A stretch of 64,000 bases of DNA, taken from Sphingobium cyanobacteriorum. GTDB taxonomy: Bacteria; Pseudomonadota; Alphaproteobacteria; Sphingomonadales; Sphingomonadaceae. Shown piece by piece: positions 7,422-17,200 of this stretch. The stretch spans positions 1 to 64,000 of the forward strand of contig NZ_JAUQOM010000009.1 in assembly GCF_030580935.1 (NCBI RefSeq), written 5' to 3'. Each line of letters begins with the position of its first letter. Positions within the stretch are counted from its first letter, which is position 1. The notes under the pieces are model-generated. The model saw nothing but the letters and a program-made list of their open reading frames with translations. It had not been told where the DNA came from and searched no databases. The position numbers and the translations under genes are program-made.

Positions 7422-9560
7422 TTAAAAGCCAAAGCGCAATGTTGCCCGCACATTGCGCGGTTCGCCAAAGATATAGCCGCCAAACCAGCTATTCGTATTA
7501 TAGTAGCGCTTGTCGAACAGGTTGTTGACGTTGACTTGAAACGATAGCTGATCGGTAAAATCATAGGCGCCCATGAGGTTGATGAGCCAATAGGCTTTCT
7601 GCCCCACTTTTTCGGTCAATCCGGTGGCGGGATTTGCCGCTTCTTGCGGCGGCCGGCTTTCCCAGCGGGAAGAACCGCCCACCGTGAACCCGTCCAGCGC
7701 GCCCGCGAAGGCATATTTCGTGGCCATGCGGAAAACCTTGCGCGGCTGATGGGCCTGCACGTCATTGCCATCGGCGTCGGTCGCCTTGAAGTGGCTCCAG
7801 CCTGCACTGATATCCCATCCTGGCAGGACTTCCCCCTGCATCTCCATCTCATAGCCTTTCGATACCGTGCCCATGGCAGGCTTCGAGGCGATGTCTGTGG
7901 TGCCAGGTACAAAATAGCCGGTATCGGGTACGGCGAAATTATCCTGTTCGATACGAAACAGCGCCCCGGACAAGCGCAGCCGCCCGTTCATCAGGTCCGC
8001 CTTCAAACCCGCTTCATAATTGGCGCCTTCCAGCGGATCGAGATAACGCCCGTTACGGTCGCGATTGGTCTGCGGATTGAATATGCTGGTATAGCTTGCA
8101 TAGGCGGACAGGATATCGGTGAGATCGACGACCAGGCCGGCATAGGGCGTGAATATGTTCTTCTTCTTCAAACGATAGGGGTTGAGCGTGTAGAACGCCT
8201 CATCCTCGTCCCGTACCCAGTTACTGAACCGTCCACCGACGATCAGCTTGACCGGATCGAGCAACTGGAGCCGCGTCACGCCATAGAGGGCGCTCTGTTT
8301 CGTCGTGCCGAAATCACTCATCCGAAAGCGCGGCCCCCAATCCGGCTCCGCATAGCTGCCATCCCATGCATTGAAATCGCCTGTCGGCGCGACGGTGGAG
8401 GGATCGGGATCGCGGTTGCTCCAGCCCGTCTTGCGATGATGGTACATCGCGCCGACCACCAGTTCATGCTGGCGGCCAAGCAGGCCGAAATGGCCTTTCA
8501 ACTGAAGATTGAGGTTCCATTGCCTGGGCTTGCTCAGATACCAGTAGGGCCAGCTCGTCATGCTGGCGCCGGTGGCGCGGTTCGGATTGCCATACATCCA
8601 GATAAGTTTGGAATCTTCGGTTTGCTGGAAATAGGAGACATCCCCCGTCAGCGTCCAGCCTGTCCCCAGATCCTGCCCGATCGTCAGGAAGGCAGAGGTT
8701 TCAGCCGTGTCCCAGGCATTCCAGTTCGCCGCTGTCGTTTTCGACCGGGACCAGCGGGCGACCGTGCCGTCATCATACCAATAGGGCAGTTGCGCCCACA
8801 TCACCCCGTTGCGTTCATCCTTCTGGTAGCTGCCCCCCGCGCGCAGCCGCGTGCCCGGCCCCAGATCCGCGCCAATCACCGCATAGAGGGTGAAGCCCTT
8901 GCTGCTTTCCAAATCGACAAACGCATCCTGCCGATACACTTCCGCCGCGAAACGGGCGCGTACCGATCCGTCACTGGTCAACGGGGTGCTGATATCGGCC
9001 GTCGCCGAAAGATGATCCCACGACGCCGCTTCGAGCGTCAGCGCGCCAGTCAGCGTGCGCGCATCGGCCTGACGGCGCACCATGTTGATCGATGCGGATG
9101 GCTCCCCCGCCCCCTGGAGCAGGCCGACCGCGCCGCGAACGACCTCCACCCTGTCGTAGATAACCGTGCTGCTCTCTTCTAGCCCGATATTGCCGGTCGC
9201 AAACGGCAGACCGTCCAACTGGAAATTGGTGATGTTGAAGCCGCGCGCCGACAGGAGATTACGGCCCCGGTCGACACGCTTGACCGACAGGCCTGTGGTA
9301 TATTCCAGCACATCGGCAATCGCAGAGGCGGCCTGATCGTCGATCTGTTCGCGGGTGATGATGGTAAGCGACTGCGGCGTTTCACGCGGGGACAGGTCAA
9401 GACCCGTGGCCGCTCCATTCCTGTCCGTGCCGTTCCCATAGACGATGATCGCACCATCTGCCGCTTCGATTTTGTCGCTGTCCTGCGCGTACGCGCAGGG
9501 CGAAAGAAAGCTCGTCGCCAACAAGGCCAGCATAGAAGCGTGCAGAACCGAACGAACCAT
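7422..9560 (-). CDS. TonB-dependent siderophore receptor
   Basis: The start at ATG 9560 has an AGGGGG site and gives a signal peptide ending 'CAYA'. The 712-residue protein shows a TonB-box-like 'AIIVYG', a plug domain ('RETPQSLTIITREQIDD', 'DRVEVVRGAVGLLQGAG', 'SINMVRR') and a 22-strand-type barrel. It ends in 'NVNNLFDKRYY' and the C-terminal aromatic 'TLRFGF' needed for BAM insertion. The pattern matches the ferric-siderophore (FpvA/FecA-like) branch, without an N-terminal signalling domain, so it should import Fe-siderophores using TonB energy. A Fur-like box lies 50-70 bp upstream. No siderophore biosynthesis or reductase gene is adjacent, so it probably takes up foreign siderophores. Confidence 0.92.
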   Translation of the reverse strand: MVRSVLHASMLALLATSFLSPCAYAQDSDKIEAADGAIIVYGNGTDRNGAATGLDLSPRETPQSLTIITREQIDDQAASAIADVLEYTTGLSVKRVDRGRNLLSARGFNITNFQLDGLPFATGNIGLEESSTVIYDRVEVVRGAVGLLQGAGEPSASINMVRRQADARTLTGALTLEAASWDHLSATADISTPLTSDGSVRARFAAEVYRQDAFVDLESSKGFTLYAVIGADLGPGTRLRAGGSYQKDERNGVMWAQLPYWYDDGTVARWSRSKTTAANWNAWDTAETSAFLTIGQDLGTGWTLTGDVSYFQQTEDSKLIWMYGNPNRATGASMTSWPYWYLSKPRQWNLNLQLKGHFGLLGRQHELVVGAMYHHRKTGWSNRDPDPSTVAPTGDFNAWDGSYAEPDWGPRFRMSDFGTTKQSALYGVTRLQLLDPVKLIVGGRFSNWVRDEDEAFYTLNPYRLKKKNIFTPYAGLVVDLTDILSAYASYTSIFNPQTNRDRNGRYLDPLEGANYEAGLKADLMNGRLRLSGALFRIEQDNFAVPDTGYFVPGTTDIASKPAMGTVSKGYEMEMQGEVLPGWDISAGWSHFKATDADGNDVQAHQPRKVFRMATKYAFAGALDGFTVGGSSRWESRPPQEAANPATGLTEKVGQKAYWLINLMGAYDFTDQLSFQVNVNNLFDKRYYNTNSWFGGYIFGEPRNVRATLRFGF

Positions 9561-9610
9561 AAAACCCCCTGATATGTCTCGATTGCGACAGGTGAGGGCG
9601 CATAACGTAA

Positions 9611-9630
9611 ATTGAGAATGATTCGCAATA
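9611..9630 (-). promoter_or_regulatory. Fur-box-like operator of the TonB receptor gene
   Basis: The sequence ATTGAGAATGATTCGCAATA is an imperfect palindrome built from the GAATGATT/AATCATTC core typical of Fur sites. It lies 51-70 bp upstream of the receptor start, a fitting place to block the promoter when iron is plentiful. Confidence 0.7.
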
Positions 9631-9644
9631 TATTTATGTTTCAT

Positions 9645-10020
9645 CCCAATGCGGCGCGGTGGATATCTCCCTGCTCCCGTCAGCGCCTGTCGAACCCGAT
9701 ACCGGCCCGAAAAGCCGTATTGGGATCAGGGAAAGCGTTCCGCCCTTTTTGCGAACGCATCGCCTTGCGTTTTGCCTAGCGCGTTCAAGCGCACGCCCCG
9801 GCTGTCGCGGGCGAACGGCACCGGACGGCGGATTGAGAGGGGGAGGTATCGCGCAAAAAAGGCACAGGCGGGCTGGGCGCATATCAGAAGGGCGCAGTGC
9901 CGATTCCGGCGCCTTGTGTTCAAACGGATAACATCATGCCCCAGGCAAAATGGGGAAAGCGCATGAGACTGGTTTGCAATGCTGAAATTGCCACGCAAAT
10001 CATGCGATACATCGCCTGAT
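9645..10020. other. 376-bp region without a recognisable gene
   Basis: The open frames here (for example 9649-9966 + and 9726-9998 -) have Arg-rich, low-complexity products and no start signals. I see no RNA gene or repeat. The left end holds the promoter of the TonB receptor gene. The right end abuts the 3' end of tRNA-Glu, a common integration point, but no integrase remnant or duplicated tRNA end was seen. Confidence 0.5.
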
Positions 10021-10095
10021 TGGTGACCCCTACGGGAATCGAACCCGTGTTTCAGCCGTGAAAGGGCCGCGTCCTAACCGCTAGACGAAGGGGCC
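10021..10095 (-). tRNA. tRNA-Glu (UUC)
   Basis: On the minus strand the acceptor arm GGCCCCT (10089-10095) pairs with AGGGGTC, with one G-U pair, followed by discriminator A and an encoded CCA (10021-10023). The anticodon loop CTTTCAC gives UUC at 10060-10062, and the T-arm contains GGTTCGATTCC. Length is 75 nt including CCA. Confidence 0.96.
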
Positions 10096-10198
10096 GTTCG
10101 TTGGCGCCGCCATTGGGCAGCGCTGCGAAGCGAGGGCGCAATTAGGCGGGGACGGGGAAAGGGTCAACCCCCCAATGCCAAGAAAATGACAATCCCGC

Positions 10199-11965
10199 TC
10201 AATCAGCCCAGGCCGCGTCCTCCAGATGCAGTTCGGCGGCGGGGCGGCTGCCCCAGTCATCGATCTTCGCCTTGCCCGCGACCCACAGCCTGCGATCGCG
10301 CGGCGCGCCCAATATCGCTTGGCCCAGATCGGTTTCTGCTTGGCGGAAGGCGATGGTCTTGATCGATCGGCCATCCTCCCCCCCCATGATCGCGCGCAGA
10401 TGGCCGTTGCCCACGACATCGGCCTTGATCACGCGCATCGGCCCGGCGGCGATCAGCGGCGCGGGCCAGCCGGCACCATAGGGGCCGCCCTGTTCGATCG
10501 CCGCGACAAAATCCGGGTTGACCCCGGCGGGCGCAAGCACCGCGTCGATCAGCAGCGCGCGGTCGTCGCGCGCCCTGGCGACGGCGGCGGACAGACGTTC
10601 GTCCAGATAGTCGGCCAGCGCGTCGATCCGGTCGGCGGCCACCGTCAGTCCCGCCGCCATGGCATGACCCCCGCCCGCGACCAGCAGGCCGCTATCCTTG
10701 GCCGCCAGCACCGCCGCGCCCAGATCGACACCCGAAATCGAACGGCCCGATCCCTTGCCCAAACCCGCCTCGTCCAGCGCGATGACGATGGCAGGGCGGC
10801 CGGCCTTTTCCTTGATGCGGCCGGCGACGATGCCGATCACGCCTGGATGCCAGCCCTGGCCGGCGATGACCGCCACGGCGCGGTTGCCCTGGGCTGCGAG
10901 CAAGGCTTCGGCCTGTTCCTGCACCGTCGATTCGATCGCGCGGCGTTCCTCATTATATTGGTCGAGCTGGGCGGCGATGCGGGCCGCTTCCTCCGGGTCG
11001 TCCGTCGTCAGCAGCCGCACGCCCAGATCCGCCTGTCCCACGCGCCCGCCCGCATTGATGCGCGGCCCCAGCGCGAAACCCAGATCATGGCACAGCGGCG
11101 CACGGGTCAGGCGGCTGGCGTCGATCAGGGCCGACAGACCGACATTGCGGCGCTTCGCCATCACCTTCAGCCCCTGCGCCACGAAGGCGCGGTTGAGGCC
11201 GCGCAATTGCGCCACGTCCGCCACTGTGCCCAGCGCGACAATGTCGAGCAGGTCCAGGATGTTCGGCTTGGCGCGGCTGACGAACCAGCCCCTGGCCTCC
11301 AGCAGCTTGAGCAGCCGCGCGCCCAGCAGGAAGGCGACACCGACCGCCGCCAGATGGCCGTGAAGCGCCGCTTCGGGATGTTCGTCCAGCCGGTTGGGGT
11401 TCACCAGCGCGAAGGCTTCGGGCAACTGTGTCGCGCATTTATGATGATCGACCACCACGACATCGACCCCGGTCGCCTTCGCCATGCCCAGCGCCTCGAA
11501 CGCCTGCGCGCCGCAATCGACGGTGACGATCAGCGTCGCCCCCTCCCCCGCCAGTCGCACCAGCGCCTCGCCGGAGGGACCATAGCCTTCCATCAGCCGG
11601 TCGGGGATATAGGGCCGGGCATGGAGGCCGAGATCGCGCAGCAGCCGGATCAGCAAGGCCGCGCTGGTCGCGCCATCGACATCATAGTCGCCGAAGATGC
11701 GAACATCCTCACCGCGCTGAACGGCGTCAGCAATCCGTTCGGCCGCCGCATCCATGTCGCGGAACAGGCTGGGGTCGGGCATGAAGGCGCGGATGGTGGG
11801 GTTGCGGTGCGCCTCCACCCCGTCACGCGGACAGCCGCGCGCCAGCAGCAATTGCGTCACCAGATCGTCGGGCAGATAGCCCGGATCGCGACCGTCGGAC
11901 CCCGCCCCCCGCCAGCGCCAGGGCTGGCCCGAAATCGATCGCGAAATATTCAGGGCAAATGTCAT
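10199..11965 (-). CDS. recJ: single-stranded-DNA-specific exonuclease RecJ
   Basis: The 588-residue protein carries the DHH-family motifs in order: 'IFGDYDVDGATSAALL' (about 90-105), 'VTVDCGAQAF', 'VVVVDHHKC' (about 175) and, after a linker, the DHHA1 motif 'AGGGHAMAAGLT' (about 435-450). A C-terminal OB-like region follows. RecJ degrades 5'-ended single strands with Mn2+/Mg2+ in recombination, mismatch and base excision repair. The length fits the family. It is transcribed from a promoter region shared with tamA (divergent, 139 bp apart). tRNA-Glu lies downstream in the same direction. Confidence 0.95.
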   Translation of the reverse strand: MTFALNISRSISGQPWRWRGAGSDGRDPGYLPDDLVTQLLLARGCPRDGVEAHRNPTIRAFMPDPSLFRDMDAAAERIADAVQRGEDVRIFGDYDVDGATSAALLIRLLRDLGLHARPYIPDRLMEGYGPSGEALVRLAGEGATLIVTVDCGAQAFEALGMAKATGVDVVVVDHHKCATQLPEAFALVNPNRLDEHPEAALHGHLAAVGVAFLLGARLLKLLEARGWFVSRAKPNILDLLDIVALGTVADVAQLRGLNRAFVAQGLKVMAKRRNVGLSALIDASRLTRAPLCHDLGFALGPRINAGGRVGQADLGVRLLTTDDPEEAARIAAQLDQYNEERRAIESTVQEQAEALLAAQGNRAVAVIAGQGWHPGVIGIVAGRIKEKAGRPAIVIALDEAGLGKGSGRSISGVDLGAAVLAAKDSGLLVAGGGHAMAAGLTVAADRIDALADYLDERLSAAVARARDDRALLIDAVLAPAGVNPDFVAAIEQGGPYGAGWPAPLIAAGPMRVIKADVVGNGHLRAIMGGEDGRSIKTIAFRQAETDLGQAILGAPRDRRLWVAGKAKIDDWGSRPAAELHLEDAAWAD

Positions 11966-12104
11966 GCACCGGCTGTAGCGACCCGCGAGTCTGGAGGGAA
12001 GCGTGCCAAATCATGTCGCTGGCGGAACCGTCGCAACCCGTTGGGCGTATTGCCTCTTTGCTGCGCCTGTGAAATGCGCGGCGCGAAAGGGGCATCGCGG
12101 GTTC

Positions 12105-14213
12105 ATGAGCAGACGACAGGCCTATCATGTCCGGCGCTTGGGCAGCCTGTTGTTGCTGACTGCATCCCCGCTGCCGCTGCTGGCGCAGACGGACACGCCG
12201 CCCGCGACCGCCGCGCAACCCGAAGCCGAAGAGCCGATCCTGCCCGACGACCAGTTCGAGGCGCGGTTGCCCAAGGTAGAGGGCGGCGATCCCAAGGCCG
12301 CGCTTCCTTCGATCGATAGCTGGATCGACCAGCAGATGCCTGCACAAGGCAGCGCGGCGGCCGAGTTGCCCGTCGCGACCGAACCGGCCGAGACGCCGGA
12401 ACTGGCCCAGCCGCTGCCGCCGCTGGACAGCGTGACCGTGCCGGCCAATGTCGCGGCGAACGGTGATCCTGACGCAAAGCTGCCCGATGTCCGCTATGCG
12501 ACCAGCATCGAAGGATTCGGCAAGACCGGACTGGAGGACGAGTTCCGCGCCGAAGCCGCGCTGATCGACGGCAAGGGCAAGGCCGAGACGGCGGCGATGG
12601 TGCAGGCGCGCGCGCAGGAGGATGAAAAGCTGGCGACCCGGCTGTTCCATTCGCAGGGCTATTATGACGCGACCGCGCTCGCCAGCCTGGACCAGAGCGG
12701 CGACGGGACGCTGAAGGCCGTGATTTCGGTCACGCCGGGCAAGCGCTACAAAATCGGCAATATCGTCATCACGGCCGGGCCGACCGTGCCGCCGACCCTG
12801 GTCCGCGACAGCCTGCCGCTCAGGAGCGGCGACTATATCATCGCCACCGATGTCGAAGGGGCGGAGGCCAATATCGGCGTCCGCCTGCCCGAAAACGGCT
12901 ATCCCTTCGCGCAGGTCGGGCAACGCGACATATTGCTCGATCCCGTCACGGTGACGGGCGACTACAGGTTGCCGGTCGATGTCGGTCCGCGCGGCACCTT
13001 CCGCAAGATCACCACGTCGGGCCAGAAACAGGCGTTCGGCGCGGACCATATGGAGGTGATCAGGCGCTACCGGCCCGGCGAGCTTTATGACAGCCGCAAG
13101 GTCGACGATCTGCGCAAGGCGCTGGTGGCGACCGGACTGTTTGCCAGCGTGGCGGTGGAGCCGGTACGCACGGGTGAAACGGCACCGGACGGGACCGAAT
13201 ATGTCGACCTGGCCGTCGAGCAGGAGGCCGGGCCGCCACGCACGCTGGCCGGCGAAGCCGGCTATGGCACCGGACAGGGATTCCGCGCCGAAGGGACATG
13301 GACCCACCGCAACCTGTTCCGCCCCGAAGGCGCGCTGATCGCAGGCGCGGTGGCGGGCACGCAGGAACAGGGCGTGTCGGGCACGTTCCGCCGGTCCAAT
13401 GCGGGCAAGCGGGACCGGACGTTCCAGACCGGCATTACGCTCAACCACCAGAATTACGACGCCTATGAAGCGTTCACCGCTGGCCTCAACATCGGCTGGT
13501 CGCGGGCATCGACACCGATCTTCCAGAAACGATGGACCTACAGCTATGGCGCGGAAATCCTGCTGACCAACGAACAGGTGGTGCTGGACCCGGCGACGGC
13601 GGACAAGACGCGGCGGACCTATTTCATCGGCGGCGTGCCGGTGCAGATCGGCTATGACCGCTCCAACGACCTGCTGAACCCGACCAGGGGGTTCCGCGCG
13701 ACCCTGCGCGCCGAGCCGGAAGGATCGTTGCAGGGTCGCTTTTCCCCCTATCTGCGCGCCAGTTTCGACCTGAGCGGCTATTACCCGGTATCCGACAGCC
13801 TGGTGATCGCGGGCCGGGCCAAAGTCGGCACGATCAGCGGGGTCAGCCGCAACGATGTTGCACCGTCGCGGCGCATCTATGCCGGTGGCGGCGGATCGGT
13901 GCGCGGCTTCGGCTATCAGGAACTGGGGCCAAAGGACGCGAACAACGATCCGGTCGGCGGCCGGTCCGTCAATGAATTTGCGGTCGAGGGACGCTATCGC
14001 TTCGGCAATTATGGCGTGGTCGCCTTTGTCGATGGCGGTCAGGTCTATGACAGCGCCATCCCGAAATTCAGCGACATGCGCTATGGCGTGGGTGTTGGCG
14101 GGCGCTTCTACACCAATTTCGGCCCTTTCCGCGCGGACATCGCCATGCCGATCGACCGGCAACCGGGCGAAAGCAAATTCGCGCTCTATATCGGCATCGG
14201 GCAGGCTTTCTGA
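12105..14213 (+). CDS. tamA: TamA-like outer-membrane assembly factor (BamA/Omp85 family)
   Basis: The start at ATG 12105 gives a cleavable signal ('LLLLTASPLPLLAQ'). The 702-residue product has an acidic, Pro/Ala-rich N-terminal spacer (about 25-140), then POTRA domains (about 145-345, for example 'YKIGNIVITAGPTVPP' and 'PGELYDSRKVDDLRKAL'). The C-terminal Omp85 barrel has the family hallmark 'YAGGGGSVRGFGYQELGP' and ends with 'ALYIGIGQAF'. The next gene begins inside its stop codon (TGATG) and encodes TamB, which supports the TamA assignment over BamA. Together they move proteins or lipids between the inner and outer membranes. The long acidic spacer before the first POTRA is unusual. Confidence 0.92.
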   Translation: MSRRQAYHVRRLGSLLLLTASPLPLLAQTDTPPATAAQPEAEEPILPDDQFEARLPKVEGGDPKAALPSIDSWIDQQMPAQGSAAAELPVATEPAETPELAQPLPPLDSVTVPANVAANGDPDAKLPDVRYATSIEGFGKTGLEDEFRAEAALIDGKGKAETAAMVQARAQEDEKLATRLFHSQGYYDATALASLDQSGDGTLKAVISVTPGKRYKIGNIVITAGPTVPPTLVRDSLPLRSGDYIIATDVEGAEANIGVRLPENGYPFAQVGQRDILLDPVTVTGDYRLPVDVGPRGTFRKITTSGQKQAFGADHMEVIRRYRPGELYDSRKVDDLRKALVATGLFASVAVEPVRTGETAPDGTEYVDLAVEQEAGPPRTLAGEAGYGTGQGFRAEGTWTHRNLFRPEGALIAGAVAGTQEQGVSGTFRRSNAGKRDRTFQTGITLNHQNYDAYEAFTAGLNIGWSRASTPIFQKRWTYSYGAEILLTNEQVVLDPATADKTRRTYFIGGVPVQIGYDRSNDLLNPTRGFRATLRAEPEGSLQGRFSPYLRASFDLSGYYPVSDSLVIAGRAKVGTISGVSRNDVAPSRRIYAGGGGSVRGFGYQELGPKDANNDPVGGRSVNEFAVEGRYRFGNYGVVAFVDGGQVYDSAIPKFSDMRYGVGVGGRFYTNFGPFRADIAMPIDRQPGESKFALYIGIGQAF

Positions 14214-17200
14214 TGGCGCAGGACGACGCCCTTCCCCCCAATTCGGAGACTGTCATCATCCGCCAGGCGCGCCCCATGTGGCAGAAGATCGCCATCGGCG
14301 TCGTCGGCCTGATCGTCGCGCTGGCCGTGCTGGCCGGCGCTCTGCTGCTGGGCCTCGACACGCAACCGGGCAAGAAATTCCTGATCCGCCAGATTGCCGC
14401 GCTCCAGATGGAATCGGGGATGCGGATCGAGGTCGGTCGCATCGACGGGTCGATCTACAGCGACATGACGATCCACGATCTGGTGCTGCGCGATCCCAAG
14501 GGCGTGTTCGCGGTCAGCCCCAGGGTCCATGTGGTGTGGCGGCCATTTCGATATGTCAGCAATCATATTTCCGTCAGCCTGCTGGAAACGCCGCTGGTGG
14601 TGCTGGCGCGCAGCCCGCAGTTCAACGTCGTCGCCAGCGATCCCGATGCGCCGATCCTGCCCGACCTGGACATCGACGTCGACCGGATGAAGATCGGCAA
14701 GTTCATTCTGGCCAAGCCCGTGATCGGCCAGAAGCGCGAGATCGCGATTGATGGCGCGACCCATATCGCCGACGGGCGCGCGATCCTGTCCGCCGATGCC
14801 AGGGTCGACAGCGGCGACCGCTTGCAGGCGCAACTGGATGCGGTGCCGGACCAGAACCGCCTGTCCATGCGCGGCACGCTGACGGCGCCCAGAGGCGGGG
14901 TCATCGCCGCCATGTCGGGCCTGACCGATGGCATGACCGCGACGCTGGATGGCAGGGGGACGTGGCAGGCGTGGGACGGGCGAATCGTCGCGCGGTCGCC
15001 CAAAGGCGAGTTGGCGAACATCGCCCTGGCGGCGCGGGACGGCAATTTCACGGCCAGAGGCCCGGTACGGCCGGGGCTGGTGCTGGCCGGGACAGTCGAC
15101 CGGCTGACCGCGCCGCAACTGGACGTCGATCTGTTCGCCGGGCTGAACGAGCGGCGCGTGAACATCAAGGGCACATTGCGGTCGCCGGCCCTGTCGGCCG
15201 ATACGCAGGGGCTGATCGACCTTGGCACCAGCCGGTTCAGCGCGCTGCGGATCAATGCCGCGCTGCTGACGCCGGGCGCAATCATGGAGAAGGTGAAGGG
15301 CCGCGACGTGCGCGCGTCGGTCATTCTCGACGGGCCGATGGCGACGCCGTTTGTGGATTATGACCTGACCGCCCGCTATCTGGCGTTCGACGCGACGGGA
15401 ATCGAGAATCTGAAAGCCAGCGGCCGGGCGGTGATCGACACCGACCGTATCCGCATTCCGGTAAGCGCGACGGCAAGCCGGGTGACGGGACTGAACGCGG
15501 CGGCGGGGGGCTTGCTCCAGAATCTGCGGGTCAAGGGCGATTTCGCCTATGCCGCCGGGAAGCTCATCAGCGACAATCTGAAGATCGACAGCGACCGGGT
15601 GGATGCCACCGCGATCGTGCTGGCCGACCTCGACAACGCGCTCTATCGCGGCGCGCTCAAAGGACGGGTGAACGATTACAGGATCGACGGCGTCGGCATC
15701 GTCAACCTCAACACCGATGTCGAACTGGTGCCCGGACCCAAAGGCGGCTTTGGCCTGTCGGGCCGTTTCGGCGTGCGCACGGCGCGCTGGGACAATGCAT
15801 CCGTCCGCGATTTTCTGGGCGGCAACGCCGTGGCGAGCGGCCGGATCGGCATGACGCCTGACGGCAAATTCACGCTGGCGGGCCTGAAAGGCGCGGCGCC
15901 CAATTTCACGATCCATAGCGGTTCCGGCAGCTATGGCACGGACGGGCAACTCATGTTCGATGCCACCGCCTCGTCCCGCCAATATGGGCCGTTGGCGCTG
16001 ACCGTGCGCGGCACGATGGCACGGCCGCAGGCGGTGCTGCGCGCGGCGCGGCCCAATGTCGGGGTGCAACTGACCGATGTGGTCGCGAAGCTGAATGGCG
16101 AGGCGGCGGGATACCGGCTGGAAGCGACCGGCGGGTCGCCCTATGGCCCCTTCTTCGCCAATGTGCTGATCCGCAGCGCCCAGGGGCCGTTGACCATCGA
16201 CGTGACCAAAGCGCGCTTTGCCGGGGTCGACATGAACGGCCGCATTCAGCAGAGCGCCGCCGGTCCCTTTACCGGGCAGCTTGCCATGAACGGGTCGGGC
16301 ATCACCGGCGCGGTGCGGCTTGCGGCAGTGGGCAAGGTGCAGGGTGTCGATATCAATGCAACCGCCAGCAACGCCCGGCTGCCGGGCGATGCGGAGGTCG
16401 TGATCGGCCGGGCGATCGTGACCGCGTCGCTGCTGCTGACCGATCAGCCGCAGATCAAGGCCGACGCCCAGATCGCCAATGCCGCCTATGGCGATTATGT
16501 GGTGCGCAAGGCGCGGGGACGGATCGACTATCAGGGCGGACGCGGGCGCGCCCAACTGGTGGCCGACGGATCGAGCGGCGTGCCGTTCACCATCGCCGCC
16601 AATGCGGCGCTTAGGCCGGACCTTTATGCGGTGGTGGTGCAGGGCAAGGCGGCCAATATTGATTTTCGTCTCGCCAATCCGGCGATCATCCGGGTCGAGC
16701 AGGGCGGATACCGGCTGGAACCGGCGACGCTGGTGTTGCCGCAGGGCAAGGTCGACCTGGCCGGCCGGTTCGGCGACGTGACAACCGCCCAGGCCCGGTT
16801 CAAGGATTTCGACCTTGCCATCGTCAACCTCGCCGCGCCTGGTCTGGGCATTGGCGGGCGGGCGACCGGCACGCTGGACTTCGCGCAGCGTGGCAATGAC
16901 TTCCCGACCGCGACGACGCGGCTGGCGATCGCCGATTTCCGCCGGTCCAGCCTGAGCGCTGTGTCCGATCCGGTGGCGATGAATGTAGAGGGCAAGCTGT
17001 CGGCCGCAGGCGGCGACCTGCGCGGGCTGATCCGTGCCGGCAACAACACGCTCGGCCGCTTCGTCGCGACGCTGGCGCCGCCGGGCGCGGGCGCAAGCTG
17101 GTCGGAACAGTTGCGCAATGCGCCGCTGGGCGGGGGCATCCGCTACGCAGGGCCGGCCGACGTGCTGTTTTCCTTCGCCGGGATCGCCGACCAGCAATTG

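Noticed and set aside
9649..9998. Possible genes in the gap before tRNA-Glu
   Set aside because: The frames lack ribosome binding sites and have Arg-rich random-like products.
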